Shown piece after piece: positions 14,911 to 22,704 of a stretch of DNA of 33,906 bases. Numbering within the stretch: the first letter of the stretch is position 1; every line of letters begins with the position of its first letter. The position numbers and the translations under genes are program-made. The stretch comes from a virus, in IMG/VR virus record IMGVR_UViG_3300046167_000968, positions 1-33,906 of that record. One strand, 5' to 3'. A model generated the notes under the pieces. That model saw only the letters and a list, made by a program, of their open reading frames with translations. It ran no database searches and was not told the origin of the DNA.

Positions 14911-17304
14911 CTAATTAGTCTCAGCTGTAATTTTGAAAAATTGAATATCAGGATTCACAGGATTGAGCTTCACATCAAGAGAGCCGCTATCAACTCCCAC
15001 ATCTTCAGCTTGTAAAGTATTAACATCCCAAGTTTCCAAGTCGTCGGAAGTAAGCAAGTTCATCTTCAGATTAAAATCCCCGTTTTCTGCTCGTTGGATC
15101 ACAGGCGAGCCCAATGCGAGGTCGCGCATTTGGTCCGCGGTATAGCCATCCCCTAGTTCCTGCTCTGACACCATAGCCCGCAGACGTGCCCATGCAGCAG
15201 ACGAATCAACATCTGGGTCGAATCCGAAAGGCGCGAGATACGCTTCAACTGGATCAGAAATGCCATCACTGTCGGAATCGGGGCCATTGGGATCTGCCGT
15301 CACATTAAGAGAGGCATTCGCAGATAGCGTATCACCAAAAGAGTTGGATACCCTACAGCTATAATCTGCTTCATCGAAATAGCCGACACCATTAAGAATC
15401 AAGACACTAGAAGTTTGGCCTTCCAATTCTTCGCCGTTCTTGAGCCATTGATAAAGGTAGGGCTGAGGGCCACTTGCAGAAACAGCGAATACCGCTGATG
15501 CTCCTGCAGTTGAACTAGCATTTGATGGATTGGTAAGCATAGATGGTGCCACACCCGTGTATACAATCGAGAATGTGACTGACACATCATCCGCTGCTTC
15601 ATAGTCATCACTACCTGCTTGGCTCGCAGTAAGGACAGCAAGGCCCACACCAGTAAGATAAACAGTATTATCTATCACTGTCACTGGACCAGATTCAACT
15701 GCTACCGTTACGGGAAGACCTGAACTAGAGATGGCATCTGCGGGGAAAGGCAAGGCCCCGAGAACCTGAGCACCTGGATTGTTGAATGTTATCGTTTGAG
15801 ACGTGTTCGCAATCTCGAAAGTAACTTGAGCATCGCCCGTCCCGCCCGAATTAGTTGCCGAAATAGTCACAATGAATGTTCCCGATTCAGAAGGCGTTCC
15901 GACGATTTTTGGCGCGCCAGAGGATGTGTCGAGCGACAAGCCTTGCGGTAGATCCGCTGCACTGTAACTAGTCGGATCGTTAGTGGCAGTTATGATGTAT
16001 TCGAGAGGGACTTGAACCTCACCGCTAACGGTCGTCGAACTCGTAACTGAAGGGGGGGTGTTAATGAAAGGGCTGCCATCGGCATTATAAACTGCCAAAT
16101 AAAAGTCATTAGAAGACGTTGATAACTGGACAACTCGAGAACTTCCGTAAACAGCTAGGTCGGAGGTAAAGACATTAGTTTCAATATCCCCTCCGACACC
16201 GAACGAGGTGATTTTGCTGCCAGATGAGTTTACCTTGCTCAAGGTAGTCCCACAAGAGACATATAGGGAATTATCGGGCATCCATTCAACAACTCCCTTA
16301 AAGTCATCTAAATCGTAAAGGAAGGTATTAGTTCTATCCCGTATAGTTTTGAGTGCGTGAAAGGTATCGTTGATATAAAAGCCTACATCGTATATGGAGT
16401 TGTAACCCCTAGACGGATACCAATTACCGTAAGAAAAGAAAAAAGCTTTGTCTCCTAAACTACTAACACTTATATCTTTTGAAAAATATTGTAATCGGTG
16501 ACTCTCGCCTTGTCCTTGGATCACTACGAACGAATGCGTCTCCGTGATAGCGTCAGATTGAGAGCCATTCGAATACGAGTAAGTTCCAGAATATACCTTA
16601 GAAGTCGAACCGGTCCAAACCCCCAATTCAGTGTAATTAAATATTGTGTCATACCAAGAATCGTCGAAGGCAAAGCCATAAGCTGCAGTTATTGTATCTG
16701 CGCTATTGCCATGAGCAGATAAGTCTCTGAACCCATCACCATCAAAGTTAGTATCTAAAGAACCATTCGATTTGTATCTATGTATGGATGGAGCACCTTT
16801 CCCTTCGAGGACGAAGATTTCACCGGCAGCACCAATAAGCAACTGATATCCTTCGTTGTTAGCACCTTTGTAATCGGTTCTAATCTTGCCTCCACCGGCG
16901 AAGGAAGGGTCGAGACTTCCGTTACTATTAAGGCGGACCAGCGCAACATCAGTTGTAGATGAATTGTATGTAGTTCCTACAATCAGAATCTTCCCATCCG
17001 ACAAGACCTCCAAGTCATTCGCGATACTCCAACCAAGAGGATATTGCACCTTAGCTACACCACCCGTCCCGAAGGAATTATCTAGAGTGCCATTGGCATT
17101 GTAGCGAACAACAACCATATCGTTGTCTGACTGCCCCGCGGCAAGAACTTTGCCGTCAGGTTGTACAACTACGACATTCGCAGTCTCAACTCCCCCGAGA
17201 TCGGTCTGGACAACACCTCCCGTCCCCCAGCCACTAGCGTTGGATATACTCGATAGAGTAAACAAACACGCTATAAAACATAAAATCAAATTTCGGTATT
17301 TCAT
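14911..17304 (-). CDS. Large secreted beta-propeller/Ig-like repeat protein with calcium motif
   Basis: The start at 17304 gives a signal peptide (MKYRNLILCFIACLFTLSS) and overlaps the upstream stop as ATGA, which decides it over 17343; the length is 797 aa. The N-terminal third has delta-60-type propeller repeats (QPDGKVLAAG...VVRYNANGTLDNSFG, LSDGKILIVG...LVRLNSNGSLDPSFA). Next come putative Ig-like domains (LPQGLSLDTSSGAPKIVGTP; an MBG-like segment) and an Ig domain (YQWLKNGEELEGQTSS...DEADYSCRVSN). A calcium motif follows (DSDSDGISDPVEAY), then a C-terminal module FGFDPDVDSSAA...DLETW shared with the protein at 21032-22531. It is likely exported and adhesive. It lies between TerL copy 2 and portal copy 2 and is AT-richer than both. 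Confidence 0.82.
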   Translation of the reverse strand: MKYRNLILCFIACLFTLSSISNASGWGTGGVVQTDLGGVETANVVVVQPDGKVLAAGQSDNDMVVVRYNANGTLDNSFGTGGVAKVQYPLGWSIANDLEVLSDGKILIVGTTYNSSTTDVALVRLNSNGSLDPSFAGGGKIRTDYKGANNEGYQLLIGAAGEIFVLEGKGAPSIHRYKSNGSLDTNFDGDGFRDLSAHGNSADTITAAYGFAFDDSWYDTIFNYTELGVWTGSTSKVYSGTYSYSNGSQSDAITETHSFVVIQGQGESHRLQYFSKDISVSSLGDKAFFFSYGNWYPSRGYNSIYDVGFYINDTFHALKTIRDRTNTFLYDLDDFKGVVEWMPDNSLYVSCGTTLSKVNSSGSKITSFGVGGDIETNVFTSDLAVYGSSRVVQLSTSSNDFYLAVYNADGSPFINTPPSVTSSTTVSGEVQVPLEYIITATNDPTSYSAADLPQGLSLDTSSGAPKIVGTPSESGTFIVTISATNSGGTGDAQVTFEIANTSQTITFNNPGAQVLGALPFPADAISSSGLPVTVAVESGPVTVIDNTVYLTGVGLAVLTASQAGSDDYEAADDVSVTFSIVYTGVAPSMLTNPSNASSTAGASAVFAVSASGPQPYLYQWLKNGEELEGQTSSVLILNGVGYFDEADYSCRVSNSFGDTLSANASLNVTADPNGPDSDSDGISDPVEAYLAPFGFDPDVDSSAAWARLRAMVSEQELGDGYTADQMRDLALGSPVIQRAENGDFNLKMNLLTSDDLETWDVNTLQAEDVGVDSGSLDVKLNPVNPDIQFFKITAETN

Positions 17305-17933
17305 AAATTCTCGTTCTTTTGGTTGTTGAAAAATCTCACCCATTTTGAATTAGACAGTAAAGTGGTTCCATATACTGAAACCTTATCGTCGTCTACAGCA
17401 CATACATTGCGAATGTCATCTTTCACTTTGTTAATTGAAGAATCGCAGATCCAGGGGGAAATATAAATTCGATCTATCATATCACTGGTAAGATCCAGCG
17501 CGATATCATCATGCTCACTAATTACGCGAAACTCCCGTTCGTCCTGAAAGGGTAGTCGCTTGAGAAAAGGCCAAGAATCTGGCTCAGAATAATTTGAGAG
17601 TTGGTCAATCCTGATGTAATCTACAGCACGTCCAATTAGATTCTTTGCTTTAATCTGCTCGGTTATCGCTTCAGTTTTAAGGACGAAGCATAAGCCTTCC
17701 TTAGCATAAATGCTCCAGTGGTGATGTGTCTCGACAGCCTGCGTAAAGCAAACAACACCCAGAGACTTCTCATTAAGTCCACGAGCATGCTCGTAAGCCT
17801 TCAACGCTGATTCTTCACTTCGATCATCCCATCCGATGTAAGATCGAAAGGGGATTTCATTTGTTTCTAAGTATGCTAATCCCACATCTAAAGTGACGTA
17901 TCTCCTCAAATATTTACTTAACTCCACACTCAT
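17301..17933 (-). CDS. DUF2971-like protein
   Basis: This 210-aa soluble protein has GVVCFTQAVETHHHWSIYA and KEGLCFVLKTE, then VDYIR...FLKRLPFQDEREFRVI. This is the order of the conserved blocks in DUF2971 proteins: a strand, a W..YA helix, then a 'K...W..E.E.R' block. The biochemical role of that family is not established. Its stop overlaps the ATG of the large secreted gene by 4 nt (ATGA), so the two are translationally coupled and were probably acquired together. An AT-rich leader with a promoter-like sequence precedes it, suggesting expression independent of the head operon. Confidence 0.6.
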   Translation of the reverse strand: MSVELSKYLRRYVTLDVGLAYLETNEIPFRSYIGWDDRSEESALKAYEHARGLNEKSLGVVCFTQAVETHHHWSIYAKEGLCFVLKTEAITEQIKAKNLIGRAVDYIRIDQLSNYSEPDSWPFLKRLPFQDEREFRVISEHDDIALDLTSDMIDRIYISPWICDSSINKVKDDIRNVCAVDDDKVSVYGTTLLSNSKWVRFFNNQKNENL

Positions 17934-17943
17934 TTATATTAAT

Positions 17944-17970
17944 GTTCTATTTAGTAATCCTAACTGTCAA
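17944..17970 (-). promoter_or_regulatory. Possible promoter of the DUF2971/secreted-protein cargo pair
   Basis: On the minus strand TTGACA (17970-17965) and TAGAAC (17949-17944) are 15 nt apart, just before the ATG at 17933, in an A/T-rich leader with an upstream run of T (about 17980-17990). The -35 is perfect, but the -10 and spacing are poor. Confidence 0.3.
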
Positions 17971-18007
17971 ACGCAAAAAAAAAACAAAATATAAAGTAGG
18001 CTTATTA

Positions 18008-18128
18008 CCGCCAAACCTTAGCAAACCGTGTTCTCATCGGCCGATGCCCTAAGGAATTTTGAAGAGTGAGTAGTGAGTGGTGAATTAGCGCCAAGCCCTC
18101 GAAAATCGTGTTCGCATGAGTCGGTGAG
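18008..18128. repeat. Pair of 41-nt repeats after TerL copy 2
   Basis: Two related units (GCGCCAAGCCCTCGAAAATC... at 18088 and CCGCCAAACCTTAGCAAACC... at 18008) start 80 nt apart. The first begins immediately past the TerL stop in map terms and encodes the tail MRTRFSRAWR. The same arrangement follows TerL copy 1. Confidence 0.7.
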
Positions 18129-19425
18129 CGCGTTTGTTCGCCCCAGCGAGTGCTGGTGAATTTTGACTCAGCCCCATACCTTCGGGGCATTTCTCGGCGG
18201 CGTGCAGGGCTAAGGCCAGTGCGGTGGCGCGGTCGGCGTGGCCGTCTCTGGTGCGTGCGGCGATGAATTTGACCAGGCCCTGCGGAGTGACGATGCGCTG
18301 GATGCTGCCGAGGTCGTCGCGGAGTTGTTGGCTGTTCGGAATGCGGACCGTCTGACTTTGGAAGGCTTTCTTGGCGCGGCTGAACAGTTCGCGCTTGCGA
18401 TCGTTGGTGAAGTTGACGGCGTCGAGCTTGTAGTCCCCTAGCCGCTTGGCCAAGTGCTCGGAAATGGGACCGCCCATGCCCGTCGAATCGATCGCGATGT
18501 AACGGGCGCGAGCGACACGTTCGGCGAGGATCGCTTCTTGTTCTGGGAACGGCGTGTTCTCGAGGACGAGGATTTCCCGAGTCCATAGGATGCCCCCTAC
18601 CCGCTCCAAGGTCCAGGCGACGGTGAGGTCTTTGCGGCGGCCAATGTCGATGCCGACAAATAGCGGATTGGGCGTGCGTGTTTCATAGGGACCGAAGGAT
18701 GCGGCGGGATCTTCGACGGTGCGGATGAGTTCGATGGGAAACACCTGGGCGGCGTGCTCCATGAACGCGCATTCAAACTCTTGCGCCCAGCCATCAGGGT
18801 CAGCGAGGTTGGTCTTGAGTTCGTCAATGTCCAGGCCGAGGCCTTGTTCGACGGCGTCGTACACCGAGGTCTTGTGGCGCTTGAAATCGGGGGCTTCGTT
18901 CCACAGCTCGTAGAACTTGTTGTTCATGCCCGCAGGTGTGGAAATGACGCGGAGCTTTAGCTGTCCGCGCAGCGGATTGGTGATGATCGGATAGACGGCC
19001 CGCCAGATTTCTTCGGGGTTTTCATGGAAGGCAAATTCGTCGAGCACGAGGTTGGCCGAGTAGCCACGGGCGGTGGAGGCGTTGGCTGGCAGTGCTAGAA
19101 TGCGGGCGCCATTGGGAAAGCGAATTTGCGAGGCCTTGGTTTCGGGGATGAAGGGCTGGCCGGTCTCGTGCTCGACTGCCTGTGCAAAAATGCGGGCGAC
19201 GCGATGCACCTTCTCCATGAATTCGAGGGCCTGGCGTTCGCCGGCGGAGAGGATGATCCAGTCGGCTCCGTGGTGGATGGCGTCGGCGACGACTTCGAAG
19301 GAGGCCGCGAGGGAGCCGCCGATCTGGCGCGACTTTAACCAGATCTTGAAGCGTGAGTCGTCCAGCACCCACTGCCGTTGATACGGGAGGAGCAGGTCGT
19401 AGGGGGATGGTTTTGCCTTTGGCAA
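18085..19425 (-). CDS. Terminase large subunit, copy 2 (intact)
   Basis: This 446-aa packaging motor has a Walker-A-like KSRQIGGS (31-38), Walker B LVLDEF (126-131) and coupling motif ISTPAG (161-166). The RuvC-like nuclease has all acidic positions: D260 (FVGIDIGRRKD), D313 (IAIDSTGMGG) and the last motif RDGHADRATALA (D394, D398). It resembles Mu gp28-type terminases. It translocates DNA into the prohead at the portal and cuts it. It follows portal copy 1 by 57 nt, the reverse of the usual order, because the TerL-portal block is duplicated. The last 25 residues (SQNSPALAGANKRAHRLMRTRF) come from a dispersed repeat. This copy is the one likely to be functional. Confidence 0.92.
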   Translation of the reverse strand: MPKAKPSPYDLLLPYQRQWVLDDSRFKIWLKSRQIGGSLAASFEVVADAIHHGADWIILSAGERQALEFMEKVHRVARIFAQAVEHETGQPFIPETKASQIRFPNGARILALPANASTARGYSANLVLDEFAFHENPEEIWRAVYPIITNPLRGQLKLRVISTPAGMNNKFYELWNEAPDFKRHKTSVYDAVEQGLGLDIDELKTNLADPDGWAQEFECAFMEHAAQVFPIELIRTVEDPAASFGPYETRTPNPLFVGIDIGRRKDLTVAWTLERVGGILWTREILVLENTPFPEQEAILAERVARARYIAIDSTGMGGPISEHLAKRLGDYKLDAVNFTNDRKRELFSRAKKAFQSQTVRIPNSQQLRDDLGSIQRIVTPQGLVKFIAARTRDGHADRATALALALHAAEKCPEGMGLSQNSPALAGANKRAHRLMRTRFSRAWR

Positions 19426-19481
19426 AAGTGGGAAGGTTTGAAGGTGGGAAAGTTTGAAAGTTAAGACACTGAAAGCTGAAA

Positions 19482-20834
19482 CTATTCAGATGCGGACGAC
19501 GCGGAGGTCGTCCCTCCCTGAGGTGGGGAGTTTTTATTGGCCGGGGTGAAGAGGTCCTCACTCGGGCCGGGGGCTGGGACTTTGTGGCGGTCGTAGAGCC
19601 ATTGCTTGCTGACGGGCAGGCCCATTTCTTGGAAGAGTAATTTGTCGCGCTGGACCATTTGGTGGTCCTTCTCGGGGCGGTCGAGTTCGACTTCTAGGAA
19701 CGGGAGTTCTTCGGAGTTGCCCCAGTTCAATTCAATGATGCTTGGGATCAACTGATTGTTGACCACGTCGATCACGTAGGCGGCGTAGTTCTCGTAGAGA
19801 TCGAGTTCGACTTCGCGGTGGACGTTGCCGAGGGCATAGGAGCCGCTTTTGCCCTCTTCGCTGGTCAGGGTCTGGCCGAGGAAGAGGAGATCGCAGGCGC
19901 GGTCGGCGATGGACATGAGGCGCTCGGTGGGCTCGGACTTGCCGGCGACGCCGGGTGTGCTGCCGTTGAGAATTTGTAATTCCGTGCCTTGTGGGAATGC
20001 GCCCCAGGCGGCGGTGCCCATGTTGCGGAGCATGTCGGAAATCTGGTCGATCTGGGTCTGCGGGGCGCTGGGATCGTAAGTGGCCCAACGGATCGGGAGG
20101 CCGAAGAGTTCGGCCTTATGCGTCATCCACTCCCAACCAAGCATGCGGCCGAGCCAGAGATGTGCGAGGGCGCGGAGCTGGGCGGTCTCGGCGATGTGGC
20201 CGGACTTGGCGCGGTAGACGCCGACTAGGAATTTGTGGGGATACTTTTCAAAGCGCTTTGGGCTGTTCGGATCCCGGTCGGGAAACAAACGCAAGGCGTT
20301 TGGGTTTGAATGTGGGGAGGTGGGAAAGTGGGAACGTTGAATGTGAGAAGGTAGCTCGAAGCCTAAGCAGGTCCACGGGACGCGGCGGGTGCCGGCGGGG
20401 ACGTATTTGCCGTCTTCAATCGTCCAATCGATTTCGAGGACGGAGACACCGCGGGCGACGGCGTCGAGCAGCTCGTAGATGGTGGCATGGAAATTGTGCT
20501 GCCCTTCCCAAGTGGCGGCCTTCTGGTTGTGGAGGACGTGTTCGACGAAGGCGGCCTTTTCGAGGGCGGCGGCGGACGGCTCCCTGCCCTTCTCGGTCCA
20601 GGGCTGGAGATTGAACGGGAGTTTGCAGACCGCCTTCTTGATCTTGTTCAGGTTGGAGCGCAGGCGTTCCCAAGTGTCCTCCATCGTGTTGAACAGCTCG
20701 TTCTGGAGCATGAGGTTGCCGCGACCGCCTTCGTCGAGAATCCAACCGAGCGTCTCGGGATCGAAGTCGACCGGGATGGGCGACAGTTGGTTGTCGCGAG
20801 GGTGTGGCTTAATAATTCTTCGAGCGGGATTCAT
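19482..20834 (-). CDS. Portal protein, copy 1 (DUF935/Mu gp29-like)
   Basis: This 450-aa portal-like protein has the DUF935 core LFNTMEDTWERLRSNL, FVEHVLHNQKAATWEG, AVARGVSVLEIDWT, LAHLWLGRMLGWEWMTHKA, FGLPIRWATYD and FLGQTLTSEEGKSGSYALG. It forms the ring through which DNA enters the head. Two oddities: at about residues 164-180 an in-frame piece (LPSHIQRSHFPTSPHSNP) is a translated dispersed repeat, and the C-terminus (about residue 430 on) ends in a translated REP palindrome (QGGTTSASSASE), making it shorter than Mu gp29. Portal copy 2 carries related insertions at the same places, so they predate the duplication or were copied with it. The frame is otherwise intact. Confidence 0.85.
   Translation of the reverse strand: MNPARRIIKPHPRDNQLSPIPVDFDPETLGWILDEGGRGNLMLQNELFNTMEDTWERLRSNLNKIKKAVCKLPFNLQPWTEKGREPSAAALEKAAFVEHVLHNQKAATWEGQHNFHATIYELLDAVARGVSVLEIDWTIEDGKYVPAGTRRVPWTCLGFELPSHIQRSHFPTSPHSNPNALRLFPDRDPNSPKRFEKYPHKFLVGVYRAKSGHIAETAQLRALAHLWLGRMLGWEWMTHKAELFGLPIRWATYDPSAPQTQIDQISDMLRNMGTAAWGAFPQGTELQILNGSTPGVAGKSEPTERLMSIADRACDLLFLGQTLTSEEGKSGSYALGNVHREVELDLYENYAAYVIDVVNNQLIPSIIELNWGNSEELPFLEVELDRPEKDHQMVQRDKLLFQEMGLPVSKQWLYDRHKVPAPGPSEDLFTPANKNSPPQGGTTSASSASE
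19490..19518. repeat. REP-type palindrome, copy 3
   Basis: GATGCGGACGACGCGGAGG is followed by TCGTCCCTCC. The hairpin arms are GACGAC/GTCGTC. It is translated as the last residues of portal copy 1. Confidence 0.65.
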
Positions 20835-20843
20835 GGAATATTA

Positions 20844-20925
20844 ACCGCAGAGCGCGCTGAGGCTGGGAGAACTGAACCTGATTTTTTAACCACAGATGGA
20901 CACGGATGGACACAGATAGAGGTGA
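20844..20925. repeat. Dispersed ACCGCAGAG / ACCACAGATGGACACGG repeats
   Basis: TTAACCGCAGAGCGCGC and, 40 nt on, TTAACCACAGATGGACACGG with a second GGATGGACACAGATAGA lie just upstream of portal copy 1. From general knowledge, such words are common intergenic repeats in Verrucomicrobiota and Planctomycetota. Confidence 0.5.
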
Positions 20926-20944
20926 GCCTTTTTCACTGTATACG

Positions 20945-20972
20945 AAAAAGGCCACGCGGATGAGACGTGGCC
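20945..20972 (-). terminator. Intrinsic terminator after the 499-aa cargo gene
   Basis: On the minus strand the stem GGCCACG/CGTGGCC is followed by TTTTT. It shares the TACGAAAAAG context with the terminator at 7796-7822 and should isolate the cargo transcript from portal copy 1. Confidence 0.8.
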
Positions 20973-21010
20973 TGATGATTAGCGCAGAAGCGCAGAATAG
21001 CAGAGGGAAG

Positions 21011-21029
21011 AATTTAACTGGGTTTCACT
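21011..21029. repeat. 19-nt cargo-end repeat, copy 2
   Basis: It is identical to 14877-14895 and lies 3 nt past the stop of the 499-aa secreted cargo gene. Confidence 0.7.
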
Positions 21030-21031
21030 AA

Positions 21032-22531
21032 TTATTCAGGCTTCCTGACGCGAATGAACTTCTTTGTGCCTGATGTATCAAGCGAATGGGTGATCGTATC
21101 AACCGTTGTCCAATCTGAAAGATCTTCGGATTCTTCTATCATAAACTCGAATGAGAATCCACCGCCAGCGCTAGGAGTCAGACTGACTCCACCCAAGCTA
21201 AGTCCCTGCCTCTGTGCATCGGTGAGCACACCAGGTAGCTCTGCTGCTGCTTGTTGAAACTCCAATAGTCGAGCCGCTGACGATACATTGGGATCGAATC
21301 CGAACGTGGCTTGCCTTACTTCGATAGCGTCCAGAATGGAATCACCATCTGAATCAGCATTGTTTGGATTAGTTCCAGTATCAGTTTCACTGACATAGAT
21401 GCCCGTATTAGTCTCGACGGAATCATCAAGCCCATCTCCATCGCGATCAGAAACAACAACAAAATTCTTAAAAGTATTTTCACCGGGGCTAATTGCCACG
21501 TTGTCACTCTCCGCTCCAAGTGAAACCCCGATTGGATCACCATTAATGTAAGATGGTAACTCTGCTACTGAAGACGTGCGTAAATCTATATACTGATTAC
21601 CATCGTAACTATAGGCGCTAGTAAGCTCAGCTGCAGTTGAATCATAGGATAAACGAATGTGAACCGCCTCTACTGGCGAATAAGGAATCGAGTAATCATC
21701 AGCTGCGAGGCTTGAGTCGACTTCGATTCGTTTAACACCATTGTGGTCCTGTAACTTAATTTCTAGGAAATCTGAGTCGTCGTAGATAGTAGCCGCAGTT
21801 GTGAGTAACTGCATCCATATCACGGCCTGGTTAATTGCTTCAATATCACCATCCGTATCAACGCGGGTGCCTCCATCAACTACGTTTACCGAATTAAGCA
21901 TGATGACAGAAATCGTCCAGTCATTTTCCCAACTGAGAGAGTTGATTTCACCAGAATTTGTTACCCACAATGCGTTAACAATACCCCAGGGACTAGAACC
22001 TGACGCGATTACATCGATTTGCTGTGCTGAGAATTCAAGACTCAGGTCACTCGAACTCACACCCTCATTACTCAGCCAAAAACTAGATGTATCTAAAGAG
22101 GCCACACCTAGTTGCTTATGCTTATACTTCGGAAGGATTCCAACATCGATCTGCTCGCCATCTGGCGTTCCGTCGTAATCTAGATCCCATGAAGCATCAT
22201 AAGTTACGAACTCGCCCGAGCCTCCTTCACTGAAAACGAATGTGCCCGTATCGGTGCCCGTGTAGGTATAGTCAAAATGCTCGGCGAAGGTGCTGTCGGT
22301 GAGTCGGCCCGTTCCACTGTTCCATGTGTAGTCGTTTGCTGATCGCTCCTCACTATCTAAAAAAATCAGCTGTGAGCTGGTTTTGTAATAGTGGTATTGA
22401 ACTCCGTAGTTTGGTGCAGAATCACCATCCAAATAAGAAACTCGAATCTTACCTGTAAGATCAGCTGGTTGGGCCGATGTAGTGATAAGTGATAGTAAGA
22501 ATATCGAGGCGAGAGAGCTGAATTTGATCAT
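21032..22531 (-). CDS. Secreted calcium-repeat protein (cargo)
   Basis: This 499-aa protein starts with a signal peptide (MIKFSSLASIFLLSLITTSAQ). The N-terminal region is Tyr/Ser/Asp-rich and beta-like (IRVSYLDGDSAPNYGVQYHYYKTSS). A middle part (about 150-350) reads like a concanavalin-type sugar-binding fold (DFLEIKLQDHNGVKRIEV, HIRLSYDSTAAELTSAYSYD), though this is a weak call. Two thrombospondin-3 motifs follow (DRDGDGLDDSVE, DSDGDSILDAIE), then the C-terminal module FGFDPNVSSAARLLEFQQ...SEDLSDWTTV that also ends the protein at 14911-17304. It lies between TerL copy 1 and portal copy 1, has its own terminator and is AT-richer than its neighbours. It probably acts at the cell surface. Confidence 0.8.
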   Translation of the reverse strand: MIKFSSLASIFLLSLITTSAQPADLTGKIRVSYLDGDSAPNYGVQYHYYKTSSQLIFLDSEERSANDYTWNSGTGRLTDSTFAEHFDYTYTGTDTGTFVFSEGGSGEFVTYDASWDLDYDGTPDGEQIDVGILPKYKHKQLGVASLDTSSFWLSNEGVSSSDLSLEFSAQQIDVIASGSSPWGIVNALWVTNSGEINSLSWENDWTISVIMLNSVNVVDGGTRVDTDGDIEAINQAVIWMQLLTTAATIYDDSDFLEIKLQDHNGVKRIEVDSSLAADDYSIPYSPVEAVHIRLSYDSTAAELTSAYSYDGNQYIDLRTSSVAELPSYINGDPIGVSLGAESDNVAISPGENTFKNFVVVSDRDGDGLDDSVETNTGIYVSETDTGTNPNNADSDGDSILDAIEVRQATFGFDPNVSSAARLLEFQQAAAELPGVLTDAQRQGLSLGGVSLTPSAGGGFSFEFMIEESEDLSDWTTVDTITHSLDTSGTKKFIRVRKPE

Positions 22532-22583
22532 CTAAACACTCGTAATGGTTAGACATAGATTAGACAAGGTTTTAAGAAGATTG

Positions 22584-22704
22584 TCGCCAAGTCTGCGAAA
22601 ACCTCGTCAGCATAGGTCGATGCCCCAAGGAATAGTGAAGAGTGAGCTGTGAAGTGTGAATTACCTCCAAGCCTGAGCGAATCGCGTTCGCATTGGTCGG
22701 TGAG
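22584..22704. repeat. Pair of 41-nt repeats after TerL copy 1
   Basis: The units at 22664 and 22584 again start 80 nt apart and resemble those at 18088 and 18008 (CCAAGCC...GCGAATC.CGTTCGCAT..GTCGGTGAGC). They mark the right end of each cargo slot. Confidence 0.7.
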
